Positions 18,155-27,133 of a stretch of 58,531 bases of DNA are shown here, in pieces; the first letter of the stretch is position 1; every line of letters starts with the position of its first letter. The DNA is taken from positions 1 to 58,531 of the forward strand of contig JAFGCO010000033.1 in the NCBI GenBank assembly GCA_016932575.1, in the 5' to 3' direction. Origin of the DNA: a bacterium (GTDB lineage: Bacteria; Zhuqueibacterota; QNDG01; JAFGCO01). The translations under genes were made by a program, and so were the position numbers. The notes under the pieces are model-generated. The model was not told where the DNA came from. It searched no databases and worked only from the letters and a program-made list of their open reading frames with translations.

Positions 18155-18183
18155 TTGACGACTTTGATTCCGCATTGTAATCT
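18155..18183 (+). promoter_or_regulatory. second promoter TTGACG-17-TAATCT
   Basis: TTGACG (18155-18160) and TAATCT (18178-18183) are 17 bases apart and lie just downstream of the first promoter of this gap. Confidence 0.4.
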
Positions 18184-18234
18184 TATATAGTGGATATCGG
18201 CCTGGCTGAGATTTATTACGCGAACTGAGATCGA

Positions 18235-18300
18235 AACTGCCTCCATTCAGTGAAGGGAACAAGGCGGGGCTTTGGTCTTTGTTGAAGTTAATTGCGAAGC
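18235..18300 (+). repeat. repeat R4 copy 2
   Basis: CCATTCAGTGAAGGGAACAA is followed by TTAATTGC-GAA-GCAATTGA, matching the block at 13040-13094 in motif order and in the GAA loop. Confidence 0.45.
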
Positions 18301-18431
18301 AATTGAATAACTGCCCACAAAAAACATTGCAGAACACTTTTTGAACCGGTGCAGCAAAAGACAGGATGATCAAAAGAATTGATTAATAAAAGTCATTTCC
18401 ATGAATCACTAAAAGAGATGAGGATTATCAA

Positions 18432-18539
18432 ATGATCATTTTAAGGAACGGTATTAAAAATAAGGGGGATCCGTCAGCCTTCCGATTGATGAAAATGAAA
18501 TTCTGGCTGGTGATAATTTTACTGACAAGTGAACTCTAA
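18432..18539 (+). CDS. possible 35-residue single-span membrane peptide
   Basis: An ATG after GATGAGG opens a 35-codon frame ending MKFWLVIILLTSEL, one hydrophobic segment. It lies 16 bases before the next gene and may simply be leader sequence. There is no family evidence. Confidence 0.2.
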   Translation: MIILRNGIKNKGDPSAFRLMKMKFWLVIILLTSEL

Positions 18540-18555
18540 TTGAAAGGAACATATC

Positions 18556-19140
18556 ATGGGTAAAAAACTATCGGTTTTAATGATTGTCGTTTTGATCGTA
18601 ACCGGCTCATTATTCGCTCAGTTTAAAGTGGGTGATACCGAGTTAACTTTACTGGGAACGGTCACTCATCTTACTGCCGATGAAGATTATTGGACTTATT
18701 ACAGCTATACGATAATATCATTAACAGCCGGTTTTGGGCATTTTATCTCTCCCAACGTTCAGCTGGGGATTCAACCCACATGGAATTTTGAGTATCGTAA
18801 ATACAAGGATACAGATTATTCTTCCTATGATTTCTCTGAAAAAGAAAAATCAGACTCGGATGGCATCCTGGGTGTCTGCCTGTTTACCAACTTTAATATA
18901 GTCTCTGGATCTGAAGCAGTGCCTTATTTGTCTATTCAATACCAAATCTCGAATATTGCTCCTGAAGGCGGTGCTACTATCGGGGATGTCTCTGCATTAA
19001 ATATAGGCGGCGGATTACGTTATTTCCTCGTTGAAAAAGCCGCAATAAATTCAACATTGCTTTATTCTTTGCCATTAAAAGACGCAAAATATAAGTATAA
19101 GTCATTATCACTTTTGCTGGGTTTGTCAATCATCATATAA
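18556..19140 (+). CDS. outer-membrane beta-barrel-like protein
   Basis: This 194-residue protein starts at an ATG after GAAAGGA. It has a signal peptide (1-22, ending LFAQF) and alternating amphipathic strands (ITAGFGHFISPNVQLGIQPTW, LNIGGGLRYFLV, SLSLLLGLSIII) with a C-terminal hydrophobic strand, as in small outer-membrane beta-barrels (OmpA/OmpW-like porin folds). No specific family was recognised. Confidence 0.65.
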   Translation: MGKKLSVLMIVVLIVTGSLFAQFKVGDTELTLLGTVTHLTADEDYWTYYSYTIISLTAGFGHFISPNVQLGIQPTWNFEYRKYKDTDYSSYDFSEKEKSDSDGILGVCLFTNFNIVSGSEAVPYLSIQYQISNIAPEGGATIGDVSALNIGGGLRYFLVEKAAINSTLLYSLPLKDAKYKYKSLSLLLGLSIII

Positions 19141-19181
19141 ATTGATTTTACGCAGTCAGAATATCATGCCTTGCCTGCTGA

Positions 19182-19212
19182 ACCTTGCGGGGGTCGTTGA
19201 CCTTCGCAAGGT
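19182..19212 (+). terminator. stem-loop after the beta-barrel gene
   Basis: ACCTTGCG...CGCAAGGT is a perfect 8-bp stem whose loop itself contains GGTC-GTT-GACC, 41 bases after the stop. No U-run follows, so termination is uncertain. Confidence 0.4.
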
Positions 19213-19338
19213 CAGAAGGTTACCTATGAACTTCTTAACCGGTTGCTGATACCGCTCCGCCGGATAAACGGGCTGTTGAATCCGAATTAACCTATCACTT
19301 TTATTAAACTGTGATTGTCATAATGAAAGGAGAGCCTC

Positions 19339-19725
19339 ATGTTAAAGGCCTGTGATGTGATGAACAGAAATGTTGTTACCATCAGCCCTGATCAATCCCT
19401 GCTGGAGGCCATGAAGCTTCTTGTGTGCAAGGAAATCAGCGGATTGCCTGTCGTGAATTCAGAAGATCAATTGATCGGCATTGTGACAGAGAAGGATATT
19501 CTTAATTTTGTTTTCAGCGGAAATTTGAAAAATACGAAAGTGAAAGAGGTGATGACCTGCGATGTCAAAAGCTTTCCACCTGATGAAAAGGCAGAATACG
19601 TCGCACTGGTAATTGGAGAAAACAAGTTCCGCAGGGTTCCGATTGTTGAAGCTGACAAGGTTGTGGGCATTGTTTCAAGAAGAGATATACTCCGTGTGGT
19701 GCTTGATATACATTGTAAGAAATGA
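19339..19725 (+). CDS. tandem CBS-domain protein
   Basis: This 128-residue protein starts at an ATG after AAAGGAGAG. It consists of two CBS motifs: residues 1-60 (VMNRNVVTISPDQSLLEAMKLL ... GLPVVNSEDQLIGIVTEKDIL) and 65-125 (VMTCDVKSFPPDEKAEYVALVI ... RVPIVEADKVVGIVSRRDIL). Such stand-alone pairs bind adenosine nucleotides and act as sensors for other proteins. It is one of the few cytosolic proteins in this stretch and no partner is adjacent. Confidence 0.9.
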   Translation: MLKACDVMNRNVVTISPDQSLLEAMKLLVCKEISGLPVVNSEDQLIGIVTEKDILNFVFSGNLKNTKVKEVMTCDVKSFPPDEKAEYVALVIGENKFRRVPIVEADKVVGIVSRRDILRVVLDIHCKK

Positions 19726-19834
19726 GCAGTGAATGATTTGAGCTGGTTTTTAAAGCTTCTTTATTATCAGCCCAAACCACAACCTCGGATTGTGGTATGA
19801 TTAAGAGTTAACCTGTTTGAAGCATTGTTAAATT

Positions 19835-20183
19835 GATATTAATATAGGATCCCACTTTCTTTTCAAAAAGAAAGTGGGAAAGAAAACGCCTGGCTGTCGA
19901 AAAACTTCCTAAAATCCGATTTCGTTCACTGAAGGACTGAAACTCCCCCATGAGATAGCAAGGCTTATCTCACGGGGTCAAACATCAGTCCTTCCGGGCG
20001 TTCACTCAATTCGAATTTTTTAACGGAGATTTTTCGAATGCCAGGAAGCCCATCCCCGCCAAATAGAATGGCGGGCAGGCCTACCAAGAAGAAAAAGAGA
20101 TGAACTGGAAGGATGATTTTTAAAACATTACACCGTTTAGGACAATGGTTTCAAGCCACCGCCTCAGGTGGTGGTCGTTGACT
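19835..20183 (+). repeat. 348-bp structured dispersed repeat, copy 2
   Basis: This copy matches 14641-14987 along its whole length. The left hairpin CCCACTTTCTTT-TCAA-AAAGAAAGTGGG is a perfect 12-bp stem here, while the central hairpin is imperfect. The MPGSP mini-ORF is retained (21 codons, ending in KKKKR). The right hairpin reads CCACCGCC-TCA-GGTGGTGG. It fills most of the gap between the CBS gene and the GH39-like gene. Confidence 0.8.
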
Positions 20184-20318
20184 GAATATCACTCAGTTCC
20201 TTCCAGTATCGGGGATGGATGACCATCGTAATCAGAAAGATGAACAATTTTTTAAAAGACATAAGATATAAAGAAGGAAATATTATTTTAGCTGAATCCC
20301 TAAAGGAGGTTATTCAGA

Positions 20319-22448
20319 GTGCTTAATAATTTAAAAGTTCTGATCACTTTTAATGTGATTGTGCTGAACATTATCAGTCATCCGCGATTTGCAGTCTGTG
20401 CCTTTTCCGGGATTATTCAGGAGAATATTGTTGTCAATGGTGAATTCGATCACGGACTCGATTGGTGGAGGGCGGAGGATTTCTCAGAGAATGCAGCGAT
20501 GTCGGTCACTGTTGATTCGACTTCACAACTATCCGGAAAATATTCTGTCAAAATCGTTGTGAGTCAGCCCAGCGGGACTGACTGGCACATACAACTGCGT
20601 CAGTTTTTCAATGCTGTTGAAGGGAATGTCTATTATGTCACTTTTAAGGCAAAGGCTTCCAAACCTGTATCTATGATGTGCATGCTGCAGAAAGTGGCGA
20701 GTCCTTATACTGCGATAGGTTATTCAAGATTTGATCTGATGACGACTGCACAAACATATACATACAGCGGAACCGGACCAGAGAATTTCGAAACAGCCAT
20801 CGCGTTTTTCTTTGGCGATATGGATGCGGGTACGACAATATGGATCGATGCCATCCAAATAACCGAAATCGCAGGCGAGAATCTCAGCGTTGAAGTTGTT
20901 GCGGACATGGCCGATAAACTGGGGCTTGCCGAACAATGCGGATCGGGCACTTTATTCGGATTCAGCGGAACCCAGCCGGATGACGAGTGGGTATTACCGA
21001 TCAAATTAAAAACTTACCGAACCCTGGAAAAAAACTGGTCTATATTTAAATCAGGGCTTTATGAACGACTCGAGAGCCTGGAAGTGCGCCATATTCAGGT
21101 TTTACTTATGGGGCAAAACGTTCTGCAAGGAGATGACTGGTTTGATGAAAGAAATAAACCGGGACTCGACGGAAACTGGGACACGTGGATGAATAATCTG
21201 AAATCAGTGGTTCAAAGAATCACTGAACATGACTTTAAAAACATCGAATATGAAATCTGGAATGAACCGGATTATCCTTCTTTCTGGCCATGGACCCAAG
21301 AACATTTTTTTGAGACCTGGAGAATCGGCTTTGAAGCTGTTCGGGAACAAGATCCATGTTCTGTGATTATCGGCCCAAGTCTTTCATGTTTTGATTTTGC
21401 ATGGCTGACCTCTTTTCTCAGTTATTGCAAAAATAACGATTGCCTTCCGGATATCCTGAACTGGCATGAACTCAGAGATCCTGACGGCGATAAAATCCCG
21501 ATGCATGCCGGTCAAATACGCCAGTGGATGACGGATAACGGTATTGTCATTGATCGGTTATCCAATGGAGAAATACTCCCTGTAAACAGACAGTTTGTCC
21601 CTGGAACCGTGGTCAGTTATATGGCGAATATTGAAAGAGCGGGAATTGAAAGCGCGGCTCACAGCTGCTGGGACGACTGCGCGCCTTTATGCATCAGTAA
21701 CTGCTGGAACAACAGTATCAACGGATTGTTGAGCCATGATCTCCAGAACGCCCGTTCTTGCTGGTGGGCGTTTAAAGGGTATGCCGATATTACCGGCCAG
21801 CTTGTACAGGTCACGCCGGAACCGAGGATCAATATTGATGCTGTCGCCGGTTATGATGACAATCAGGAGACCATCAACATTCTTTTGGGTAATCACAGCA
21901 TGGATGTATCATCGACTGTATTACTGAATCTGATCAATCTGGACAGCATTGATTTTCTTGCAAACAAAGAACGGTTATATATCCGGGCAGAACGCATTAC
22001 AAATACCGAAACAGCGCCCCTTGAAAAACCCGAAATTATTCTTGATGAAGGCATTTTTATTCAGGATGGACAATTATCAACGTCTTTAAAATTAGAAAAG
22101 GGGGATGCCTGTGTGTTAAGGCTGACGACCTCTTTGACACAGGCTCCAGATGCTCCTGCATCTGCTTTTTATTCAAACAGGCTTTTCCAAAATTATCCCA
22201 ATCCCTTCAATCCTGTTACCCATATCGAATATACGCTTGAAAAGCCAGGCGATGTCACTCTGAAAATATTCAATTCAAACGGCCAGTTCGTTAAATTATT
22301 GATTGAGGAAAGGCAGGCTGCCGGACACTATCATTTACAATGGGATGGCACTGATTTTAACAGACAGAAGGCGGCCTCAGGCTTGTATTTTTATCAATTA
22401 AACATTAATAATAACATCTCGACACAACGTGCCCTGTTATTGAAATAG
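20319..22448 (+). CDS. GH39-like clan A glycoside hydrolase with CBM and T9SS tail
   Basis: AAAGGAGGT at 20302-20310 places the start at the GTG at 20319 (709 residues). After a signal peptide (to about 30) comes a carbohydrate-binding module of the CBM_4_9 type (about 35-190, VNGEFDHGLDWW). A TIM-barrel domain follows (about 200-500) with WNEP (acid/base E316) and a candidate nucleophile E418 (LSNGEI), a spacing close to that of GH39 beta-xylosidases. A beta-sandwich (to about 610) and a T9SS type A sorting domain (about 622-709, QNYPNPFNP) finish it. The substrate cannot be told from sequence; xylo-oligosaccharide or related glycan is a family-based guess. Confidence 0.75.
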   Translation: MLNNLKVLITFNVIVLNIISHPRFAVCAFSGIIQENIVVNGEFDHGLDWWRAEDFSENAAMSVTVDSTSQLSGKYSVKIVVSQPSGTDWHIQLRQFFNAVEGNVYYVTFKAKASKPVSMMCMLQKVASPYTAIGYSRFDLMTTAQTYTYSGTGPENFETAIAFFFGDMDAGTTIWIDAIQITEIAGENLSVEVVADMADKLGLAEQCGSGTLFGFSGTQPDDEWVLPIKLKTYRTLEKNWSIFKSGLYERLESLEVRHIQVLLMGQNVLQGDDWFDERNKPGLDGNWDTWMNNLKSVVQRITEHDFKNIEYEIWNEPDYPSFWPWTQEHFFETWRIGFEAVREQDPCSVIIGPSLSCFDFAWLTSFLSYCKNNDCLPDILNWHELRDPDGDKIPMHAGQIRQWMTDNGIVIDRLSNGEILPVNRQFVPGTVVSYMANIERAGIESAAHSCWDDCAPLCISNCWNNSINGLLSHDLQNARSCWWAFKGYADITGQLVQVTPEPRINIDAVAGYDDNQETINILLGNHSMDVSSTVLLNLINLDSIDFLANKERLYIRAERITNTETAPLEKPEIILDEGIFIQDGQLSTSLKLEKGDACVLRLTTSLTQAPDAPASAFYSNRLFQNYPNPFNPVTHIEYTLEKPGDVTLKIFNSNGQFVKLLIEERQAAGHYHLQWDGTDFNRQKAASGLYFYQLNINNNISTQRALLLK

Positions 22449-22505
22449 AAAACGCCATAGCATACTCTGATCATTCAGGGGATGGGCGAATCCGGGATTT
22501 ATTCA

Positions 22506-22552
22506 GATTGTCCGGGGGGTCCAACTCCGGACAGATAAATACAAAAGGCTCT
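22506..22552 (+). repeat. hairpin repeat family R1, copy d
   Basis: TGTCCGG-GGGGTCCAACT-CCGGACA is a perfect 7-bp stem, followed by GATAAATACAAAAGGCTCTG, which aligns with the copy at 5665. It lies after the GH39-like gene. Confidence 0.45.
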
Positions 22553-22690
22553 GCTCACTGAAATCATAATACAAGAGAACAGAGTTAGAGTAAATCATTA
22601 CGGGTATGTGACAGCATTTCAATCTGTCTGAATGTTGCCGGTATTTGACTGGTGAAAGCACTCCAATGTCATTCATGGAGGAAGCAGATC

Positions 22691-24859
22691 ATGAAAACAG
22701 CTATCGCGATTCTTAATATTGCCATCCTTGTTTTTTTATTCAATTGTCATGATAAATCCACAGAACCGGGAGAAGGTACAACAGAGGATATCCTGACAGT
22801 GACAATGGATTCTAAAGGGGGTGAATTTACTTATGATGATTTATCATTGGTTGTGCCTGAAAATACTTTTAAATCTCAGTGTGATTTGCGTGTCACCCGG
22901 ATTTCCAACCCAGAGTTTTTTGCGGAATACACTGTAACTAAAACCTATAAAGTTGAGGGTATACCAGAAAATATATTCAAACCCATTCAGTTTATAATGA
23001 AGTACAACGGCTCACTGACAGAAGAAACTTATATGGTAGTCGGACAAGAATATTCTCTTGAGAATCCGGAGCTTCCGGATACACTTTTCATTTTTACCCC
23101 GTGTTCTGATTCTTCAGGTTATTTATTTTGTGAGTGGCCTCCGTCAGAACAGGAATTGTTATCCGTGCGCATGAACAACCCCTCTTTTTACAAAAAATGC
23201 GCTGATATAAGAGCGTTTATGTTGATTGCGGGGATCGCCGATTATACCACCCTGTCGAGCAGTATAGGGCATTTTAGAATCCAGTGCCCGCGTTATTTGA
23301 AAGGAACGATCGATCCTGTTCTGGGCAACACTCTTGAGGAGGTTTATGCTATATTTCATCATATGGGATTCCAATACGTCACTGTGCTTCCTACGTTGCA
23401 GGAGATTGACCTTGTAAAAGTGCAGATTATTCCGAACATGCCGTATAGATATGTTGACTATACGGAATACAGCCATTCATATTGCTGGGAGCTGTCAGGC
23501 GAGTGGGAATTTCTCATGTTCTTTTATGAGGAATACCTGACTTCCGACTATTTTTCGAAAATACGATTAGCTGCCGGAAGATCTTTTTTCAAACTGGTGC
23601 TGGAAGGCAATACGAACACTGACCGGTACAAAGAATCATTCTGGTTTCGGCATGCGTGTATATCCTGGTGCGAAGAACTGTTTACAGACGAAACCGGCCA
23701 TTACCCCATTGAAATCAGCGGATATGAGACAGAGCCTCTGGATGGGCTGAAACCGGCCGATTATACGGCCGGATACGGACAATCGGCCGTTGTGAAGTAT
23801 CTGGTGGACCGGTACCAGAAAGATGAATCCAAACATCTTCTGGCAAAAATATATGAGCAAATCAGGCAGGGGACAGATCCTGTGACAGCGATACTGGATG
23901 TGATTCCCGATCCGGTTTCTCAATGGTGGACCGACTTTTTAAAAGAATATATAAGCGGGAATATTTATCCTGTAAGCAGTCATAAATTTGTATCGCATGT
24001 TTCAGGTGCAGAGGATATACAAATTGCAACAGGCGAGATTATATTATCCGGAAGCTACAGAGATCTCTCTGCCAGACTTTATCGTGTGAATTTGAGTCAT
24101 CTTCAAAATATGAATGATGTCAAGATCGAATTTGAGGTCATACCGCAGGAAGCCAATGTTGAGGATGTGACTGTACTCCTGTTCATGATCAGTGATCATA
24201 CACTCACTTTTATCGATCAGGGAGGTCATCTCATTCTTGAGAATGTGAAGGCATTGACTGATTATGAAAATGATCTTATGGCTGTGGTGGTTAACAGCCA
24301 TTATCAGTCTCCCGGGTATGATCATCAAACAAATATTGATTTACGGCTAAACGCATGGAGTCCGCCACCCGATGAGGCAGCCTGTCAGATAGAACTGGCT
24401 TCTCTTTCAGGAGACAAGTATTACACGGACGGCACCATGAATGTTGAAATTTTCGGACTGGATATACGTTCAGGCGTGCAATTGCAGGGTGATGATACAT
24501 ACACCGGTGAATGGCAGGAGCAATTGTCCTCCGGAATTTCAAGGGGCATGATCAAACTGCAGTTTAATCCCGGTTCAGAACGTAAAGAAATGACGTATCT
24601 GGAAGCCTGGGAAGAGCGTGAGACCGCGAATGGTGATATCATTTACGAGGAAATCATATGCAATGAAGACGCCTTGCAGGCGTATGATGTGGATCCGTCC
24701 TATTGGTTATATTATATCACCCATGAAAATGTCTGTGATTATCTTTCAAAGGTGGAATGCCGTTACCAGGGGGAATCATCGGGATTTTCGGTCAATCAGT
24801 ATTCATGCACGAACAACAGTCATTTTTCTGTGCGATTGAGGTTTCAGGATGGAAATTGA
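22691..24859 (+). CDS. large lipoprotein with ZU5-like domain and peptidase-like helical domain
   Basis: GGAGGAAG selects the ATG at 22691 (722 residues). A lipobox ends at C21 (VFLFNC). Residues 35-150 resemble a ZU5-type domain (DSKGGEFTYDDLSLVVPENTF). Residues about 195-440 are alpha/beta with ESFWFRHACISWCEELF and TAGYGQSAVVKYLVDRY, an arrangement like collagenase- or M1-type peptidase domains, but without HEXXH. The C-terminal third is beta-rich. It may be a surface protein built on a dead peptidase fold; no confident family was recognised. Confidence 0.6.
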   Translation: MKTAIAILNIAILVFLFNCHDKSTEPGEGTTEDILTVTMDSKGGEFTYDDLSLVVPENTFKSQCDLRVTRISNPEFFAEYTVTKTYKVEGIPENIFKPIQFIMKYNGSLTEETYMVVGQEYSLENPELPDTLFIFTPCSDSSGYLFCEWPPSEQELLSVRMNNPSFYKKCADIRAFMLIAGIADYTTLSSSIGHFRIQCPRYLKGTIDPVLGNTLEEVYAIFHHMGFQYVTVLPTLQEIDLVKVQIIPNMPYRYVDYTEYSHSYCWELSGEWEFLMFFYEEYLTSDYFSKIRLAAGRSFFKLVLEGNTNTDRYKESFWFRHACISWCEELFTDETGHYPIEISGYETEPLDGLKPADYTAGYGQSAVVKYLVDRYQKDESKHLLAKIYEQIRQGTDPVTAILDVIPDPVSQWWTDFLKEYISGNIYPVSSHKFVSHVSGAEDIQIATGEIILSGSYRDLSARLYRVNLSHLQNMNDVKIEFEVIPQEANVEDVTVLLFMISDHTLTFIDQGGHLILENVKALTDYENDLMAVVVNSHYQSPGYDHQTNIDLRLNAWSPPPDEAACQIELASLSGDKYYTDGTMNVEIFGLDIRSGVQLQGDDTYTGEWQEQLSSGISRGMIKLQFNPGSERKEMTYLEAWEERETANGDIIYEEIICNEDALQAYDVDPSYWLYYITHENVCDYLSKVECRYQGESSGFSVNQYSCTNNSHFSVRLRFQDGN

Positions 24860-25077
24860 AAGATACCGTTTACAATGGTTTTTCGACAGTCTCATCAATC
24901 GCATGAATGCGGATCCATGACTGCGGGTTCGTTTTATATTTTGATTTTATATTTAAAATCATACGGTCAACATCCGGCTCGCGGCCGGCGATTTCGATCA
25001 AAAACCACAAGTCAGGGCTGATTTTCAGTGTTCAATCCATACAGACATCGTTCCATGAAAATTAAAGGAGAGAAAAA

Positions 25078-26100
25078 ATGAAAACGCTTGCGATTTTTAT
25101 TCTGTGTGTGATGGTCCTGCTGGCTGCATGTGATAAGAAATCAACCTCGGAACCCGATAACACAAATGGTTCGGAATACAACGTCGATCCGGATTTCGTC
25201 GTCAATATCTACCAGCCGGATTCTGTGTGTGAAGGCACGACACTGCTGACAGACAAACACACAGGAAGCCCCCGCCTGATCGAGGTGAACACGCATGGCG
25301 AGATCGTCTGGGAATATGTACCCCCGGAGGAGGAGGTGAATGTCGGGGCTGAAGTTGAATTGCTGCCGAATGGGCATATTTTATTCACCATGACTCAAAG
25401 CGGTATCTATGAGGATAATCGCAGCGGCAAAACCGTATGGTCACATGAAGATCCCAAGGTCAGCCATGATGCGGACCGGTTGGAAAATGGAAACACCCTG
25501 TATGTATTCGGAGCCAATGACCAGAAATCCGATGCCCAGGTGAAAGAGGTAAATTCTGACGGGGAACTTGTGTGGGCCTGGTACGCAAAAGATCATTTCG
25601 ATTACTCCCCCTATAATGAGATTTATAACGGCGGCTGGACCCATGTCAATGCCGTCACCCGTATGGAAAACGGCCATACGCTGATCAGTATCCGGAATTT
25701 TAATATGCTCGTTGAAGTCGATGCGGGCGGAAATGTGACCAAAAAAATAGAGCAGTTGGCCTTTCACCCTCACGACCCGCTCATTCTTGATAACGGGAAT
25801 ATTTTGGTCATTTCTCAGGAACCACAGACCAATAATCAGCACAGAGCTATCGAGATTGACTATGACACTGAGGAAATCCTATGGGAGTATGGCTTCAGTG
25901 ATCCGTACGACTGGCCGACAAGAGACTGCAATTTACTGCCGAACGGAAACCTGCTTATCACCACCGCTTCCCGGATTGTCGAAGTCACGCGCAGCAAAGA
26001 AGTCGTTTGGGAATTTGGCCTGAAAGATCCCACTATACTGGGTGAATTGGTAAGTCACGCCAACCTGGGTTTTTACAAAGCGGAGAGAATCACGGATTAA
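25078..26100 (+). CDS. ASST-like beta-propeller lipoprotein
   Basis: This 340-residue protein starts at an ATG after AAAGGAGAG. It has a clear lipobox (LLAAC, C20). The rest is a propeller of the arylsulfotransferase/PQQ-like kind: EVELLPNGHILF, SHDADRLENGNTLYV, THVNAVTRMENGHTLISIRN, FHPHDPLILDNGNILV and RDCNLLPNGNLLI. Three histidines (SHD, THVN, PHD) sit at strand starts as in ASST enzymes. It is a shorter relative of the protein at 5917 without carbohydrate-binding or T9SS domains, tethered to a membrane by lipid. Sulfotransfer activity is a family inference only. Confidence 0.75.
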   Translation: MKTLAIFILCVMVLLAACDKKSTSEPDNTNGSEYNVDPDFVVNIYQPDSVCEGTTLLTDKHTGSPRLIEVNTHGEIVWEYVPPEEEVNVGAEVELLPNGHILFTMTQSGIYEDNRSGKTVWSHEDPKVSHDADRLENGNTLYVFGANDQKSDAQVKEVNSDGELVWAWYAKDHFDYSPYNEIYNGGWTHVNAVTRMENGHTLISIRNFNMLVEVDAGGNVTKKIEQLAFHPHDPLILDNGNILVISQEPQTNNQHRAIEIDYDTEEILWEYGFSDPYDWPTRDCNLLPNGNLLITTASRIVEVTRSKEVVWEFGLKDPTILGELVSHANLGFYKAERITD

Positions 26101-26111
26101 GGTCCGTGATT
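26088..26111 (+). terminator. hairpin overlapping the stop codon
   Basis: AATCACGGA-TTAAGG-TCCGTGATT is a perfect 9-bp stem whose loop carries the TAA of the ASST-like gene. No U-tract follows. Confidence 0.5.
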
Positions 26112-26556
26112 GAAATGGCCTGAAGAAAAACGGAATAAATTTTTTAAAAAGAAAGACAATGAACTCGGCTAGGGCGGGCTCTAGTACTTAATTATTCTAA
26201 ATGCACCAGGTTCAGTAACAGTTTATTTTATTGTAGAAAGAAAAAAAATAATAATTATTATGTCAACTTTTTTATAATCCTGCTTTCCCCGAATCGCTTT
26301 TCTATTTGGATATGCTTTCAAAAGAAAAATTCTCACTTTCCCCAAATCGCTTCGCTTCCGGGACATGCTTTCATAAGAAAGCAGGCAAAGTAACTTTCTG
26401 GCAGCGGAAAATCTGAAAATTTGAAAAAGTTCAGAAGATTAAAAAAAATAGTAAGAAATCTCCCAATGACAAAACCAATATAATAGGACCGGGGATACTG
26501 TGAAAAGAGCCCGGAGAAAAAACAGAGAAAGCATCTGGAGACGTCAAGGAGACAAT
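26112..26556. other. AT-rich intergenic region
   Basis: This 445-base gap has no gene. It contains an imperfect tandem repeat (26283-26388) and AT-rich sequence before the start of the small membrane protein gene. Confidence 0.45.
26283..26388 (+). repeat. imperfect tandem repeat, two units of about 53 bp
   Basis: CTTTCCCCGAATCGCTT at 26283 and CTTTCCCCAAATCGCTT at 26336 start two units that both continue to ATGCTTTCA(A/T)AAGAAA. The second unit contains the hairpin GCTTTC-ATAA-GAAAGC. The sequence after it (CTTTCTGGCAGCGGAAAATC) recalls the left end of the 348-bp repeat. Confidence 0.6.
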
Positions 26557-26922
26557 ATGATGTACTATCTCACCACAAAAACACCTGAAGAATTAATCAA
26601 AGCCAGAAGATACATAAAAATCGGACTTGTTGGTATTATGGCTTGTATCATTGTCGTATTCATCAGCGGTTTTCCAATGAATTTGTGGACGCCGGACAGT
26701 TTTTTTAAAGCGGTTCTCATTTTAGGAATACTGTACTTTACAGGTGCCGTATTTAACGGACTGTCGATTATCCAGGAAGATCGTGAGGTCCGCAATCATA
26801 AAGGCGGGATCTCGGATCCCATCGTCAATCCGGCATCTTCCGACAGTAATTTCTGGGCCGGCTATGCCTGGATCGCGGCAATTATATTTTTATTGCGTTA
26901 TCTTTATCTGGCAGTTTCTTAA
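26557..26922 (+). CDS. small integral membrane protein
   Basis: An ATG at 26557 is preceded by CAAGGAG; an upstream in-frame GTG lacks a good site. The 121-residue product has three hydrophobic segments: about 22-42 (KIGLVGIMACIIVVFISGF), 51-70 (AVLILGILYFTGAVFNGL) and 100-119 (YAWIAAIIFLLRYLYLAV). No family was recognised. Confidence 0.6.
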   Translation: MMYYLTTKTPEELIKARRYIKIGLVGIMACIIVVFISGFPMNLWTPDSFFKAVLILGILYFTGAVFNGLSIIQEDREVRNHKGGISDPIVNPASSDSNFWAGYAWIAAIIFLLRYLYLAVS

Positions 26923-26950
26923 ATGAAATTAAAATCAATTTCTTTTATTG

Positions 26951-26979
26951 TTGCATTTATTTCCTTTTTTTTCTAATGT
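26951..26979 (+). promoter_or_regulatory. possible promoter TTGCAT-17-TAATGT
   Basis: TTGCAT (26951-26956) and TAATGT (26974-26979) are 17 bases apart in the gap before the pectate lyase gene at 27134. Confidence 0.35.
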
Positions 26980-27133
26980 ATAAAAATATCAAGTTTTAAA
27001 ATGTTCTTGTCATCCAGGAGTGTTGTACCCGGAGTCATTAATGAGAGGGTTTTAATCAACGATGAACATCATTGTTATATATGATTGAAACGGAGAATCC
27101 CATTTATTAATATCATAAAAACAGGATGTCACA

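Larger units (their letters stand above)
18051..18555. other. intergenic region with tandem promoters and repeat R4
   Basis: This 505-base gap carries two promoter-like pairs (18101-18129 and 18155-18183), an R4 block (18235-18300), and one weak 35-codon ORF (18432-18539). The next clear gene begins at 18556, so transcripts would have a leader of about 370 bases. Confidence 0.5.

Noticed and set aside
18098-18373. Minus-strand frames in the gap before the 18556 gene
   Set aside because: No ribosome site or family motif; the region is better explained by promoters and R4.
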